From an uncultured Lachnospiraceae bacterium (GTDB lineage: Bacteria; Bacillota; Clostridia; Lachnospirales; Lachnospiraceae): a stretch of 56,778 nt of DNA. Made by a program: the position numbers and the translations under genes. This document shows positions 25,285 to 34,720 of the stretch, one piece after another. Below the pieces are notes generated by a model. The model made no database searches. It saw only the letters and a program-made list of their open reading frames with translations, and was not told where the DNA came from. The stretch spans positions 1-56,778 of the forward strand of contig CANDAG010000025.1 of the NCBI GenBank assembly GCA_947382625.1, written 5' to 3'. Position 1 is the first letter of the stretch, and each line of letters begins with the position of its first letter.

Positions 25285-27060
25285 CTATTTTTGCTCTGTT
25301 GTTATGCTTGTCTTGATCAATATTGTGCTTATTGTATTATTTTGTTTGCCATCGCTTATAAATAAGCCACAATCATCACCATATATCATCTTTATTCTTT
25401 GGTTAACATTTCGAATCCCAAGGCTTACCCGCTTTTCTCCCGCAGACTCCGCTTTCTGTGACAAAAGCCTCTCTATCTTTTCTTTATCTTCCTTTTTTAA
25501 ACATCCGTTGTTCTCCACTTCGATACATAAATATCCATCTTCTCTCTGAAAAAGCCTGATCTCCAGGCGTGAGCGTTCTGCAACATCCGCCCCATGCTCC
25601 ACTGCATTCTCCACAATGGGCTGGATGATCAGCCGCGGAACCTGCACTGTCAGCAGGCTTTCATCGATCTGCTTCGTACACTGGAACTTGGATCCAAAGC
25701 GTTGGGATATGATGTAAAGGTAGGCGTCCGCATAGGCCATTTCCTCCGCCACGGAATGAAATTGCTCTTCTTTCCGGTTCATAGTTTCACCCAGCATGGT
25801 GGAAAGCGCCTCTATCATACCGCTTACCTTATAGTCTCCGTTCAGCCTGGCCTCCCAGTTAATGATCTCCAGCGTATTATTTAAAAAGTGAGGATTGATC
25901 TGAGACTGCAGCGCCATGATCCTGGCGTCCCGCAACGCTACCTCCTCCAGATAGATCTTGTCAAACTGTGCCTTAAGCTGTGAAGACATATGGTTAAAAG
26001 AGTCCTTCATATGGTAAAACTCCTCGTTATCTTCTTTGTTCTCTACCTCAATTCCCAGATTTCCTTCCCTGACCATATTTGCGGCAGTCATCAGCTCACG
26101 CAAGGGCACTGTTACTTTTTTGTTAAAAAAATTGATCGTCTGTATGATAAGCGGCACCATGAATACCAATAAAAAAAGAAAGGCAAAATACATTGTCAGC
26201 ATCCCTGCCTGGGTCACCTTATTATCAATGCCCACTGCCACCGTCAGCCTTCCTCCATACATTTTTCTTTCATTATAAATGCTGGACATTTTGACACCAT
26301 ATACATATGCCTCTTCCTCATCCTCCAGATGCTCCGAAATTTTCTGCGGCAAATGCTCTGCCACCTCATCTCCGCTCTCCATCAGCAGTTCACCATTCCA
26401 ATATAAAGCCGCGTTTTTATACCCCCATATACCGGAATAGCTTTTCATGAGAGAATTTTTGTCTATTTCCATACAGAGCACTGCATAAGGTTTAAATTTG
26501 GGATCTACCAGATTTCTTACCATATAGACCTTGCCCTTTACCGCCACTAGGGTGGTTCCTGTGTCAAGTCCCTCGGCTACATCCAGTATTTTTTCCCTAG
26601 CATGCGTTTTAAAAAACGTAATATCCTGATAGGTACCGTCGTTACTATTATTCAGTGCATAATAAACGGATTCTGTATCATCTGTAAACATCATCTCCGC
26701 TGTTTTACAATTATCGTCATACTTATACTGCTGCCGCAAAAAGTTTTCCACGCTGCTTTTAAGGTTGCCATGATTACCATCCTGGCAGAATTTCAGGTAG
26801 CTTTCCCTGATCACCTCCATGTAAGACGCATTTTTAGAGGCAACCTCGCATGCCTTAAGCTGCATCTCCATGATATCCGATGCTTTTTCCAGAGATGACA
26901 GAAGCGTATTTTTCACCTGCTTATAGTTATAGTCAGCCACCAGAAATACCATGATAAGGATCAACACCAACAAAGGAAAAAACCACCCAAACAAAAGCAT
27001 TCTTACCATGCTCCATCTGAGTGATTTTTTAGTGTTACATTTTTGTTCTGATTTCTTCAT
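25285..27060 (-). CDS. YesM-type sensor histidine kinase (cluster A)
   Basis: 591 residues. TM1 about 21-43, extracellular sensor (dCache-like) about 45-275, TM2 about 285-305, HAMP, then His_kinase domain with phospho-acceptor in LQSQINPHFLNNTLE and an ATPase end (IIQPIVENAVEHG, LGIRNVNQRIKMIYGD). It should phosphorylate the YesN-type regulator at 21194-21967. The ATG at 27060 lies 5 nt after the stop of the preceding gene; a longer frame from 27132 has no ribosome binding site. Confidence 0.92.
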   Translation of the reverse strand: MKKSEQKCNTKKSLRWSMVRMLLFGWFFPLLVLILIMVFLVADYNYKQVKNTLLSSLEKASDIMEMQLKACEVASKNASYMEVIRESYLKFCQDGNHGNLKSSVENFLRQQYKYDDNCKTAEMMFTDDTESVYYALNNSNDGTYQDITFFKTHAREKILDVAEGLDTGTTLVAVKGKVYMVRNLVDPKFKPYAVLCMEIDKNSLMKSYSGIWGYKNAALYWNGELLMESGDEVAEHLPQKISEHLEDEEEAYVYGVKMSSIYNERKMYGGRLTVAVGIDNKVTQAGMLTMYFAFLFLLVFMVPLIIQTINFFNKKVTVPLRELMTAANMVREGNLGIEVENKEDNEEFYHMKDSFNHMSSQLKAQFDKIYLEEVALRDARIMALQSQINPHFLNNTLEIINWEARLNGDYKVSGMIEALSTMLGETMNRKEEQFHSVAEEMAYADAYLYIISQRFGSKFQCTKQIDESLLTVQVPRLIIQPIVENAVEHGADVAERSRLEIRLFQREDGYLCIEVENNGCLKKEDKEKIERLLSQKAESAGEKRVSLGIRNVNQRIKMIYGDDCGLFISDGKQNNTISTILIKTSITTEQK

Positions 27061-27065
27061 AGTTT

Positions 27066-27584
27066 TTATCCACGGATCCGGGCCATCAGCAGGATGCTGA
27101 AGATGGCGATACAAAGGAGATAGAAAAGGCATTTCAGCAGGACGCTAACGCCAAGAGAGCTATCCCTGACAGCGTATTTCCAGGGGCACGCTGCATTATA
27201 ACGTATCATAACCTGCGAGCCATTTGTCCATTTTCTGGCATAAGGATAATGGGCCCTCCAGGTATTTTCTTTCGTCTCCCATTCTAAAACAGGAAAAGCA
27301 TCTTTCTTTTTATACATCCAATAAGCGGGAGAAAGGACATAGGGATAATTCGAATTTCGATCCTGTGTCTCACCAACCGGTGAATATCCTCTTCGGTTTT
27401 CATTCTGCTCCACCAGTCTTTTAGAGCGGGAAACAGAAAACGGTTCTTTCGTCACAACACTGGCTGTGGAATTCCCTTTGTAGAAAAAGAACCTGAACGC
27501 GTCCATTGCCTCTGTTGCACATTCTACAAACAGCAGGAGCACCGCCAATGCAATGAAGAGAAATAATAAAATTTCTATTGTCAT
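27066..27584 (-). CDS. DUF3592-like membrane protein
   Basis: 172 residues, one membrane helix at 2-22 and a second at about 148-168. The extracellular middle has aromatic strands (YPYVLSPAYWMY, HYPYARKWTNGSQVMIRYNAACPWKYAV) that look like the DUF3592 pattern of Y-x-Y-x-G...V-x-YNP-x-NP. Function unknown. The ATG at 27584 follows GGAAAGGAGATTTT. It is the first gene of the cluster A regulatory transcript and directly precedes the sensor kinase, which makes an accessory role in sensing conceivable. Confidence 0.6.
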   Translation of the reverse strand: MTIEILLFLFIALAVLLLFVECATEAMDAFRFFFYKGNSTASVVTKEPFSVSRSKRLVEQNENRRGYSPVGETQDRNSNYPYVLSPAYWMYKKKDAFPVLEWETKENTWRAHYPYARKWTNGSQVMIRYNAACPWKYAVRDSSLGVSVLLKCLFYLLCIAIFSILLMARIRG

Positions 27585-27661
27585 AAAATCTCCTTTCCGG
27601 CAATCGGCCAAATGTCATATTTGTAAAATATAATTTAAGATTGTAAGTGCCTGTTAGAATT

Positions 27662-27690
27662 ATTTTACAGCAAAGCAATGAACAGGTCAA
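27662..27690 (-). promoter_or_regulatory. Promoter of cluster A regulatory genes
   Basis: TTGACC (27685-27690) and TAAAAT (27662-27667), spacer 17 bp, about 80 bp before the DUF3592-like gene. Confidence 0.6.
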
Positions 27691-27797
27691 TAGAAAGGGT
27701 GCAAATTGAACATGTTTCGAGGTGGACGCAATTAATGGAATTGTCTATTATTCCCATTATGCTTCCCCTCCATATTTTACCCAAAATTGACCGCTAC

Positions 27798-28592
27798 TTA
27801 AATATTATCTTCATTCTTATCCCGTTCCTCATCAAGCCATTCTTTTAATTTTAGTTGTAATATTTTTTTATCCGGCAGGTATAATTTGTATTCTTTTGCG
27901 TAAATATTGGCATCTTTTGGCAAAGTCAAATCTACCAATGCTTCATCGCTCTTTTTACAAAGTAAAATTCCTATTGTCGGGTTTTCTCCTTCAACTCTTT
28001 CATAACGGTCAAAATAATTTACATACATCTGCATCTGCCCTAAATCTTGATGAGTTAGTTCATCTGCCTTAAAATCAATAAGTACATAACAGCGCAGCAA
28101 ACGGTTGTACAGAATCAAATCAACATAAAAATTTTTGTCATTGAACGTAAAACGTTTCTGGCGTTGTTCAAATAAAAATCCTTTTCCTAATTCTAGCAAA
28201 AATTTCTGCATTTTATCAATAACTGCAGATTCCAAATCGCTTTCATGGTAAGATGCCTTATCCTCCAATCCAGCAAATTCGAGAACATATGGCGTATGTA
28301 AAATATCCTCCGGCCTTTGTGGTACTGCACCCTCATTTGCCAATCGTAGTACACTATCTTTATCCCTGCTTAAAGCAAGCCTTTCATAGAGACTGGAATG
28401 ATACTGTCTTTTCAAGGTAGATACATTCCAACCGGAACGCATCGCTTCCTTTTCATAAAAATCCCTCTCGTCTTTATCTTCAATACGCATAAGTATCTGA
28501 TAATGTGTCCAACTCAATTTAAATGGAAGTTGGGAATATGCTATGCCTAATTGTCCAATTTGCGATTGGATAATTTCATTTTCTTCACAAGC
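27798..28592 (-). pseudogene. YhcG/DUF1016 PDDEXK nuclease, 5'-truncated
   Basis: Only the C-terminal part of a YhcG-type protein remains. From 28592 the frame is open and reads EENEIIQSQIGQLGIAYSQLP, then KLSWTHYQILMRIEDKDERDFYEKEA, and the nuclease region FYVDLILYNRLLRCYVLIDFKADE. An in-frame TAG at 28593-28595 stops any extension, and the N-terminal DUF1016 domain (about 100 residues) is missing. A short product from the internal ATG at 28515-28517 (239 residues) is possible but would lack DNA-targeting parts. Base composition is AT-rich relative to neighbours, suggesting a transferred and decayed gene. Confidence 0.75.
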
Positions 28593-28654
28593 CTACCTCC
28601 GATGGCAATATACAAAATAAAACTTATACATTATATCCTATTTTCGATAATATT

Positions 28655-29551
28655 CTAAAGAAACAATTTTGTCTTCCTGTATTTCCCTAAACCATGTAAC
28701 TGTTCAGTACCTTCACAGGATAACGTTATTTCCCTCCCTATCAAGATTGCCTTCGAATCCACGCCATGCCCGATCTCATCTGTCTTCACGATCGGCAGTG
28801 TTTCTCCTGCATAATGCTTCACCAGCTCAGTCATTGCGGGAGTACACTCTTCCCTTTCCATTTCGGTAAAGGTTCCGAGGATAATCCCCCGGATCTGTTC
28901 GAACACGCCGATCTGCTTCAGCTGGTTTAAGTAAGTCACCATCTGGGGAACCATTCCGCTCCTGCTTTCCAACAACAGAATCTTTTCTCTCATATCCGGC
29001 CAATAGGGGGTACCTGCCAGCTTCAGCAGGCATCGGATATTCCCGCCCACAACAATCCCTTTCATACTCTTCTTTTGTATAAATCGAAAGCCAAACCGGA
29101 ATAAATCCTCTTTTCCTCCCAAGACCGTCCCGAAAAAATCCGCCTGCTGCCGTTCGGAATCCTGATAAACAAGATTTTTTATCTGATATAAGACGGATAC
29201 TTTGCCGGTCTTTGCATAGATCGCATTGATCACAGTTGTTAAATCGCTGTAACCCCAAAAGCTCTTATCACTTCCGGCGATCAGTTCATAGTCCAGGAAA
29301 GGCAGGATTTCGTTGGCAATATCTCCTCCGGAAATATCAAATACGGCACTGATCCTGTGATCTGCGTAAAATTCATTCACGCATTCTGCGCGGGCCTTTC
29401 CCTCTGCCGAAAACGCCGGTCTCCGTTCATAGATAAAAGGACTAAATACCGGAACGATCCCCGCCTTTAGAAGCACCTGTTCCAAAGCGGTTATAATTTT
29501 TTCCTGCTTTTGGGACTGTCCATTCGAACAGCATACGATCCCTGCTCTCAT
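28655..29551 (-). CDS. S66 family LD-carboxypeptidase / MccF-like
   Basis: 298 residues. The S66 fold hydrolyses L,D-peptide bonds in murein or, in MccF members, detoxifies microcin C-like peptide-nucleotides. The catalytic triad is visible: Ser102 (WGYSDLTT), Glu195 (ILLLESRSG), His262 (DEIGHGVDSK). The position SFWGYSD is typical. No signal peptide, so it is cytoplasmic. Its ATG overlaps the stop of the upstream kinase gene by 4 bp (29548-29551), so the pair is translationally coupled. Muropeptide recycling versus self-immunity cannot be told apart from sequence. Confidence 0.88.
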   Translation of the reverse strand: MRAGIVCCSNGQSQKQEKIITALEQVLLKAGIVPVFSPFIYERRPAFSAEGKARAECVNEFYADHRISAVFDISGGDIANEILPFLDYELIAGSDKSFWGYSDLTTVINAIYAKTGKVSVLYQIKNLVYQDSERQQADFFGTVLGGKEDLFRFGFRFIQKKSMKGIVVGGNIRCLLKLAGTPYWPDMREKILLLESRSGMVPQMVTYLNQLKQIGVFEQIRGIILGTFTEMEREECTPAMTELVKHYAGETLPIVKTDEIGHGVDSKAILIGREITLSCEGTEQLHGLGKYRKTKLFL

Positions 29552-30441
29552 TGCTTCACTAATCTCCCCTCACAATCCTGTATAAACCGAAGCACATCAT
29601 ATGCATCCCTTGCATGCTTACTGTCTTTGATGCTGATAAAGTATGCCACAAACAAAATTTCTATACATTCCATAACCCATGGAATTGCTTCCCTTTCTTC
29701 TGCCAAAAGAATGGACACGCTTTCATAACCGCTGATCACCGCCTTTACGCTTGCAATCCATTCACTTACGGAAAAAGCATTCTCTGATTCCTCCGCCAGC
29801 AATCCTGCCAGAAAATAACAAAGATCAAATACTCTTATATTTCTCTGGCTTAAATCAAAATCAATATATCCCGACAGCTTACCCTCAAAGAATAAAAAAT
29901 TCCCCAAATGCACGTCTCGGTGGATCAGTTGTTTGGGCAGATGATCATATATCTGCTCCAACGAGCCGTATGCTTTTAAATATTCCTCCCGGCTTACCAT
30001 CTGCCACCCATCATTTTTCAGAGTCTCCTGTATCCATCCACTCATTTCTTCCAGCAGACTATTATCCCAAAATTCAATTTCTTCTTCACATTTGCGGAAT
30101 GCTCTATGCAGCTGCGCAATGGCACATCCCATCTTATAAGCCATTACATTGTCCTTACTATCCAAAATATTACTTCCCTGCAATTTTTTTGAAAGATGGA
30201 AATATCTGTTTTCATGCTCCACATATTCCTCACCGATCAGGGTGCAAACAGTCTCTGCAACCGGAACATTACAATCTGCCAATATTGCCGATATTCTTAT
30301 ATTTCTCTCCATCTGATCTCTGTTATCATACACCTTCATTACATAGGAACGGTTGATCTCCCATGCAGACGGATATATTTGCATTAAATGTTCCTCCGTA
30401 ATCCCCCATAAAGATAATATCTGTTCTATTGTTTCTTTCAT
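29548..30441 (-). CDS. APH-family kinase (aminoglycoside phosphotransferase-like)
   Basis: 297 residues. The kinase core motif is LIHRDVHLGNFLF (catalytic Asp), followed by SGYIDFDLSQRNIRVFDLCYF (metal-binding DFD). Family members phosphorylate aminoglycosides, choline, homoserine or sugars. Resistance is not implied by fold alone. The ATG at 30441 has GAGGATGAGG upstream with 9-nt spacing; a longer frame to 30516 places the start on its own site. It overlaps the S66 gene by 4 bp. Promoter TTTTCA-16-TATAAT lies at 30525-30552. Confidence 0.8.
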   Translation of the reverse strand: MKETIEQILSLWGITEEHLMQIYPSAWEINRSYVMKVYDNRDQMERNIRISAILADCNVPVAETVCTLIGEEYVEHENRYFHLSKKLQGSNILDSKDNVMAYKMGCAIAQLHRAFRKCEEEIEFWDNSLLEEMSGWIQETLKNDGWQMVSREEYLKAYGSLEQIYDHLPKQLIHRDVHLGNFLFFEGKLSGYIDFDLSQRNIRVFDLCYFLAGLLAEESENAFSVSEWIASVKAVISGYESVSILLAEEREAIPWVMECIEILFVAYFISIKDSKHARDAYDVLRFIQDCEGRLVKQ

Positions 30442-30524
30442 GCTCTGATACCTCATCCTCTCTTTCAAAATGATCCTTCTGATACTTGACTCCGATAAGT
30501 GATACAGGCGCTCCATTTGGTATA

Positions 30525-30552
30525 ATTATACAATTTTTTTAAAAATTGAAAA
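30525..30552 (-). promoter_or_regulatory. Promoter of the kinase/S66 pair
   Basis: TTTTCA (30547-30552) and TATAAT (30525-30530), spacer 16 bp. The -10 lies in a 12-bp palindrome GTATAATTATAC. Confidence 0.5.
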
Positions 30553-30708
30553 GCCAAAATTGAGGAAAACCCCCGAAACATACGTTTCTGATAGGAATCC
30601 GGAATCTCCGGTAGTAAAATGATCTGTAACAGGCAAAGGCTATATAGCAAGTGTAAAGTCCTGCCTGTTATAAAAATTTGCATATTGCAGAAAGGTATGG
30701 ATATCGGT

Positions 30709-31953
30709 ATGAAAAAATATTCTAAATTCATCACAAGCTTATTTTTAATTGCGGCAATCCTGGCAGGATGCATTTCCTCCCGCCCCATGGAAACCCTGGC
30801 GGCTGAACCCGACACGATGGAAGTGCATTTTCTGGATGTAGGGCAGGGAGACTCCACTCTCATCACCTGCGGCGATCACGCCATGCTGATCGATGCCGGC
30901 GATGACTCCAAAGGAACCACGATCCAAAATTATCTGAAGAAACAAAAGGTGGATAAGCTGGATTATCTGGTTCTGACTCATCCCGACGCGGATCATATCG
31001 GCGGTGCACCTGTCATTATTACCAAATTTAAGATCAACAAGGTTTTCGTATCCAATTACGAAAAAGACAATAAAACCTATCAGAAGCTCATTCAGTCTCT
31101 GGATGACAAGCGGCTGAAATATGTGACGCCTGATGTAGGAGCGCAGTACACCCTGGGCACAGCCACCATCACCTTTTTGGCTCCTAATGATGAATATGAT
31201 AATCCCAATGATTCTTCCATTGCCCTTCTCGTTCAAAACGGGGATAACCGGTTCCTTTTTACCGGTGACGCAGGCGAGGATGCGGAAGAAGATATCCTTG
31301 AAAACGGACTGGATATCTCAGCGGATGTTTACCACGCAGGACATCACGGAAGTAAGACCTCCACTTCCGAGGACTTTTTTGAGGCAGTGAATCCCTCCTG
31401 TGCCGTGATCAGCTGCGAGGAAGGCAATTCCTACGGCCACCCCCACGCACAGACTCTGAATACCTTCCGCACCAATAAGGTCAAGGTTTACCGGACGGAT
31501 GAAGACGGCACCATTATTGCCACATCAGACGGAAAGAAGATCACCTTCAATGTACCGCCTTCAGAAACCTGGAAGGCCGGAGAGCCTACGGGAAGCGCGG
31601 CTGCCTCACCCAAAACTTCTTCCGCCAAGGCCTCTTCCAAGCCAAAAGAACAAAGCGTTCCTTCTTCCACAAATGAGACAGTGCAGTCCTCAAAACAGGA
31701 AGAAGCAGTAGCAGCTCCCGAAACCCCAGCAGCTCCCGAACAGCCTAAGGAAGCCGCCCCTGCCAGTGAAGCCGTGCAGGAGCCCCAGGCCCAGGATACC
31801 CAGGGGCTCACCTATGTGCTGAATGTAAAAACCATGAAATTCCACAGGCCAACCTGCGGTTCTCTGCCTACCACCAACAGACAGGATTCCACCGACAGCA
31901 GAGATACCATTATTTCACAGGGATATGTGCCCTGTAAAAAATGTAAGCCTTAA
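30709..31953 (+). CDS. Lipoprotein with metallo-beta-lactamase (ComEC-like) fold
   Basis: 414 residues. The signal ends at the lipobox AILAGC (Cys21), so it is anchored outside the membrane. Residues about 36-275 form an MBL domain: FLDVGQGDSTLI, metal motif THPDADHIGG (90-99), FTGDAGEDAEE, YHAGHHGSK. This is the ComEC/Rec2-type nuclease-like lactamase fold. A Pro/Ala/Ser/Glu linker (about 285-360) leads to a C-terminal Cys motif (FHRPTCGSLPT ... GYVPCKKCKP) found on extracellular nucleases. An extracellular nuclease or nucleotide-degrading role is likely but unproven. ATG chosen for the lipoprotein signal; inverted repeat AACAGGCA/TGCCTGTT lies at 30628-30669 upstream. Confidence 0.82.
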   Translation: MKKYSKFITSLFLIAAILAGCISSRPMETLAAEPDTMEVHFLDVGQGDSTLITCGDHAMLIDAGDDSKGTTIQNYLKKQKVDKLDYLVLTHPDADHIGGAPVIITKFKINKVFVSNYEKDNKTYQKLIQSLDDKRLKYVTPDVGAQYTLGTATITFLAPNDEYDNPNDSSIALLVQNGDNRFLFTGDAGEDAEEDILENGLDISADVYHAGHHGSKTSTSEDFFEAVNPSCAVISCEEGNSYGHPHAQTLNTFRTNKVKVYRTDEDGTIIATSDGKKITFNVPPSETWKAGEPTGSAAASPKTSSAKASSKPKEQSVPSSTNETVQSSKQEEAVAAPETPAAPEQPKEAAPASEAVQEPQAQDTQGLTYVLNVKTMKFHRPTCGSLPTTNRQDSTDSRDTIISQGYVPCKKCKP

Positions 31954-32082
31954 ACGCCCCTCAGACCTTGACGGGATTGTTTAAATACTCTATATTTAAA
32001 ATATCAGATCAGGCACCAGACAGTCCGGCAGACATGTGAATCTTATGTTGATAGATCTGATTAAAAGATTGGAGGAAAGGGT

Positions 32083-32229
32083 ATGGTAAATTCTATGACA
32101 GATAAACAGTTTAAAACGATTCTGGAAATGGTTGATATGATTTTAGATGGCTGCAAGGATTTGGATGAAGCCAAAAAGAAAGTACAGAAATTAATCAATA
32201 ATCAAAGTAATAGTGAGAAATCCGAATAA
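32083..32229 (+). CDS. Very small protein, 48 residues
   Basis: 48 residues, starting MVNSMTDKQFKTILEM and ending NSEKSE, with an excellent ribosome binding site (GGAGGAAAGGGT, 8 nt before ATG) and a strong terminator 38 nt after the stop. It is helical and charged, no signal or membrane segment. It looks like a real, independent small gene that a length cut-off would miss. I do not recognise a family. Confidence 0.6.
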   Translation: MVNSMTDKQFKTILEMVDMILDGCKDLDEAKKKVQKLINNQSNSEKSE

Positions 32230-32266
32230 ACAAGGGATAATATTTTACCGTTTTCCCTTATGACGC

Positions 32267-32293
32267 CAGGCAGTCCGCGTTACGGACTGCCTG
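32267..32293. terminator. Bidirectional terminator
   Basis: CAGGCAGTCCG and its exact complement (11 bp) around a 5-nt loop, then TTCTTTATTT on the plus strand. It ends the 48-residue gene and lies next to the glgP stop. Confidence 0.85.
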
Positions 32294-32297
32294 TTCT

Positions 32298-34607
32298 TTA
32301 TTTCAGCTTCCAGATTTCCTTATTATACTCTCTGATCGTCCTGTCTGATGAGAAAAAGCCTGCCTTTGCAATATTTACCAGCATCATCTTTTTCCATTTC
32401 TGCCGGTCTTCATAATCTGCCAGTGCCTGATCCTTCACTGCAATATAATCCTCCAGATCCAGCAGAGTCATAAACCAGTCTTTCGTGAGCAGCTCCTGAT
32501 AGAGACGCTCCAGATTTTCCCTGTGTCCTGTCCGAAGGGCCTCCTCTCCCACGATAAAGTCCACAGCCTCTTTAATAACAGGACTCTTCTCATAATATTC
32601 CCGGGACACATAATCGGCATTCTCATAATGGGCGATCACCGACTCCGACTTTTCCCCGAAAATATAGATATTGTCATCTCCCACCAGCTCATGGATCTCC
32701 ACGTTTGCACCGTCCGAGGTTCCTAAGGTGATGGCACCGTTTAACATAAATTTCATATTTCCGGTGCCGGAAGCCTCCTTGGATGCCAGAGAAATCTGCT
32801 CGGAGATATCACAGGCCGGGATCAGCTTTTCCGCATAACTCACATTGTAATTCTCCACCATGAGCACCGTCATATACGGGCTTACCTCCGGATCATGATT
32901 TACGATCTCCTGAAGCACCAGAAGCAGATGGATGATATCCTGGGCGATCACATAAGCCGGAGCCGCCTTTGCTCCAAAGATAAAAGCAACCGGCCTCACC
33001 GGCTTCTTCCCCTTCTTGATCTCCAGGTACTTATGGATGATATAAAGAGCGTTCATCTGCTGCCTTTTATACTCGTGAAGCCGCTTGACCTGAATGTCAA
33101 ATACAGCCTCCGGATCCAGCCGGATCCCTTCCTTCTCCTCCACATATGCTGCCAGCTCCCGCTTGCGGTTTTGCTTGATCTGTGCCAGCTTATCAAGCAC
33201 ATCCTGACTGTCCTCATATTTCAGCAGCTTTTCAAGCTTATCCGCATCCTTCTTAAAACCGTCTCCGATAGTCCCTGACAAAAATGCCGCCAGCTCCCGG
33301 TTACAGCTAAGAAGCCATCTTCTGAAGGTGATACCGTTGGTTTTATTGTTAAACTTCTCAGGATAAATCTCATAAAAAGCATGGAGCTCAGAGCTTTTCA
33401 GGATCTCCGTATGGATCGCTGCCACGCCGTTTACGGAGAAGCCATAATGGATATCAATATGAGCCATGTGCACCCGGCCCTCTTCATCTATGATCCGCAC
33501 CCGGGGATCCGGATATTTCTCCGCTGCCCGCTCATCCAGCTCCCTGATATAAGGGATCAGCTGGGGAACCACCTGCTCTAAATAGGTAAGGGGCCACTTT
33601 TCCAGTGCCTCCGCCAGGATCGTGTGGTTTGTGTAGGCGCAGGTTTTGCTTACCACCCCAATGGCCTCATCCATGGTAAAAGCCTTTTCCTCCACCAGGA
33701 TCCTGACCAGCTCCGGTATGATCAGGGTAGGATGAGTATCGTTGATCTGGATCACCGCATGCTCATTCATTTTGCGCAGATCATATTTCCGTTCCTTCAG
33801 CTCCAGCAGGATCAGCTGAGCCGCATTGCTTACCATAAAGTACTGCTGATAAATTCGCAGTAAATGTCCCTTTTCGTCAGAATCATCCGGATATAAAAAG
33901 AGTGTCAGATTTTTCTCGATCAGCTCCTTATCAAAACGGATGCCTTCCTCCACAATAGCTTCATCCACCGACTCAATATCGAACAGACGCAGCTTATTGA
34001 CACCGCTGTTATATCCTGCCACATCAATGTCATACAAGCGGGAAGTCACCTTCCTGTCGCCGAAAAACACATCAAAGGACACATCCGTCCTGGTCAGCCA
34101 GGAATACTCCTCTATCCAGTCATTTTTTTCTGCTCTCTGAAGCCGGTCCTTAAACACCTGCTTAAAAAGACCGAAATGATAGTTAAGGCCAATCCCCTCC
34201 CCGGAAAGCCCCAGAGTTGCTATGGAATCCAGAAAGCATGCCGCCAGTCTCCCAAGTCCTCCGTTCCCAAGAGAAGGCTCCGGCTCCGCCTCCTCAATGG
34301 CCGACAGATCAAGGCCTTTTTCTTTCAGTATCTTATCCAATCTATCGTAAACTCCCAGATTGATCAGGTTATTGGACAAAAGCTTCCCGATCAGAAATTC
34401 TGCGGAAATATAGTATACTCTCTTCTTTCCTACATTTGTATTTGAAACTGTCATCAGTCTTTTGGTAAGGGTAAGCACCACATAGTAGGCCTCCTGAACA
34501 GAAAGCTCTTCTATCTTCTTCCCAAACATACCCTCTGCAATATCATAAAGCTGCTGTTCCATATTCAGGACTAATACATCCTTCTGCAAGTTTGTTTGTA
34601 TTGACAT
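32298..34607 (-). CDS. glgP: Glycogen/maltodextrin phosphorylase
   Basis: 769 residues. Phosphorolyses alpha-1,4-glucans to glucose-1-phosphate. GT35 family: [15 protein letters not shown] (near 120), [46 protein letters not shown], and the PLP site [10 protein letters not shown]. Start ATG at 34607 follows AAGGAGAGATGCTTTT. The gene follows a LacI-type regulator on the same strand, and its promoter contains a GAAAACGTTTTC palindrome in the spacer. Repression by that regulator is therefore likely. No other glycogen gene is in the window. Confidence 0.96.
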   Translation of the reverse strand: MSIQTNLQKDVLVLNMEQQLYDIAEGMFGKKIEELSVQEAYYVVLTLTKRLMTVSNTNVGKKRVYYISAEFLIGKLLSNNLINLGVYDRLDKILKEKGLDLSAIEEAEPEPSLGNGGLGRLAACFLDSIATLGLSGEGIGLNYHFGLFKQVFKDRLQRAEKNDWIEEYSWLTRTDVSFDVFFGDRKVTSRLYDIDVAGYNSGVNKLRLFDIESVDEAIVEEGIRFDKELIEKNLTLFLYPDDSDEKGHLLRIYQQYFMVSNAAQLILLELKERKYDLRKMNEHAVIQINDTHPTLIIPELVRILVEEKAFTMDEAIGVVSKTCAYTNHTILAEALEKWPLTYLEQVVPQLIPYIRELDERAAEKYPDPRVRIIDEEGRVHMAHIDIHYGFSVNGVAAIHTEILKSSELHAFYEIYPEKFNNKTNGITFRRWLLSCNRELAAFLSGTIGDGFKKDADKLEKLLKYEDSQDVLDKLAQIKQNRKRELAAYVEEKEGIRLDPEAVFDIQVKRLHEYKRQQMNALYIIHKYLEIKKGKKPVRPVAFIFGAKAAPAYVIAQDIIHLLLVLQEIVNHDPEVSPYMTVLMVENYNVSYAEKLIPACDISEQISLASKEASGTGNMKFMLNGAITLGTSDGANVEIHELVGDDNIYIFGEKSESVIAHYENADYVSREYYEKSPVIKEAVDFIVGEEALRTGHRENLERLYQELLTKDWFMTLLDLEDYIAVKDQALADYEDRQKWKKMMLVNIAKAGFFSSDRTIREYNKEIWKLK

Positions 34608-34647
34608 AAAAGCATCTCTCCTTTTTGAATTGCCCTTTTTACCATTG

Positions 34648-34676
34648 AGTGTATCACAGGAAAACGTTTTCTGCAA
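34648..34676 (-). promoter_or_regulatory. glgP promoter with LacI-type operator
   Basis: TTGCAG (34671-34676) and TACACT (34648-34653), spacer 17 bp. The 12-bp palindrome GAAAACGTTTTC (34660-34671), with the CG centre typical of LacI/GalR operators (compare MalR GCAAACGTTTGC), fills most of the spacer, so a bound repressor would block polymerase. Confidence 0.7.
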
Positions 34677-34720
34677 GTTGAAATAAATCTGCTGTATCGC
34701 AAAACAAACCATAACACCTT

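Noticed and set aside
29548-30441. Aminoglycoside resistance gene
   Set aside because: The APH fold covers many non-resistance kinases and the sequence does not match a named resistance enzyme closely enough to claim resistance.
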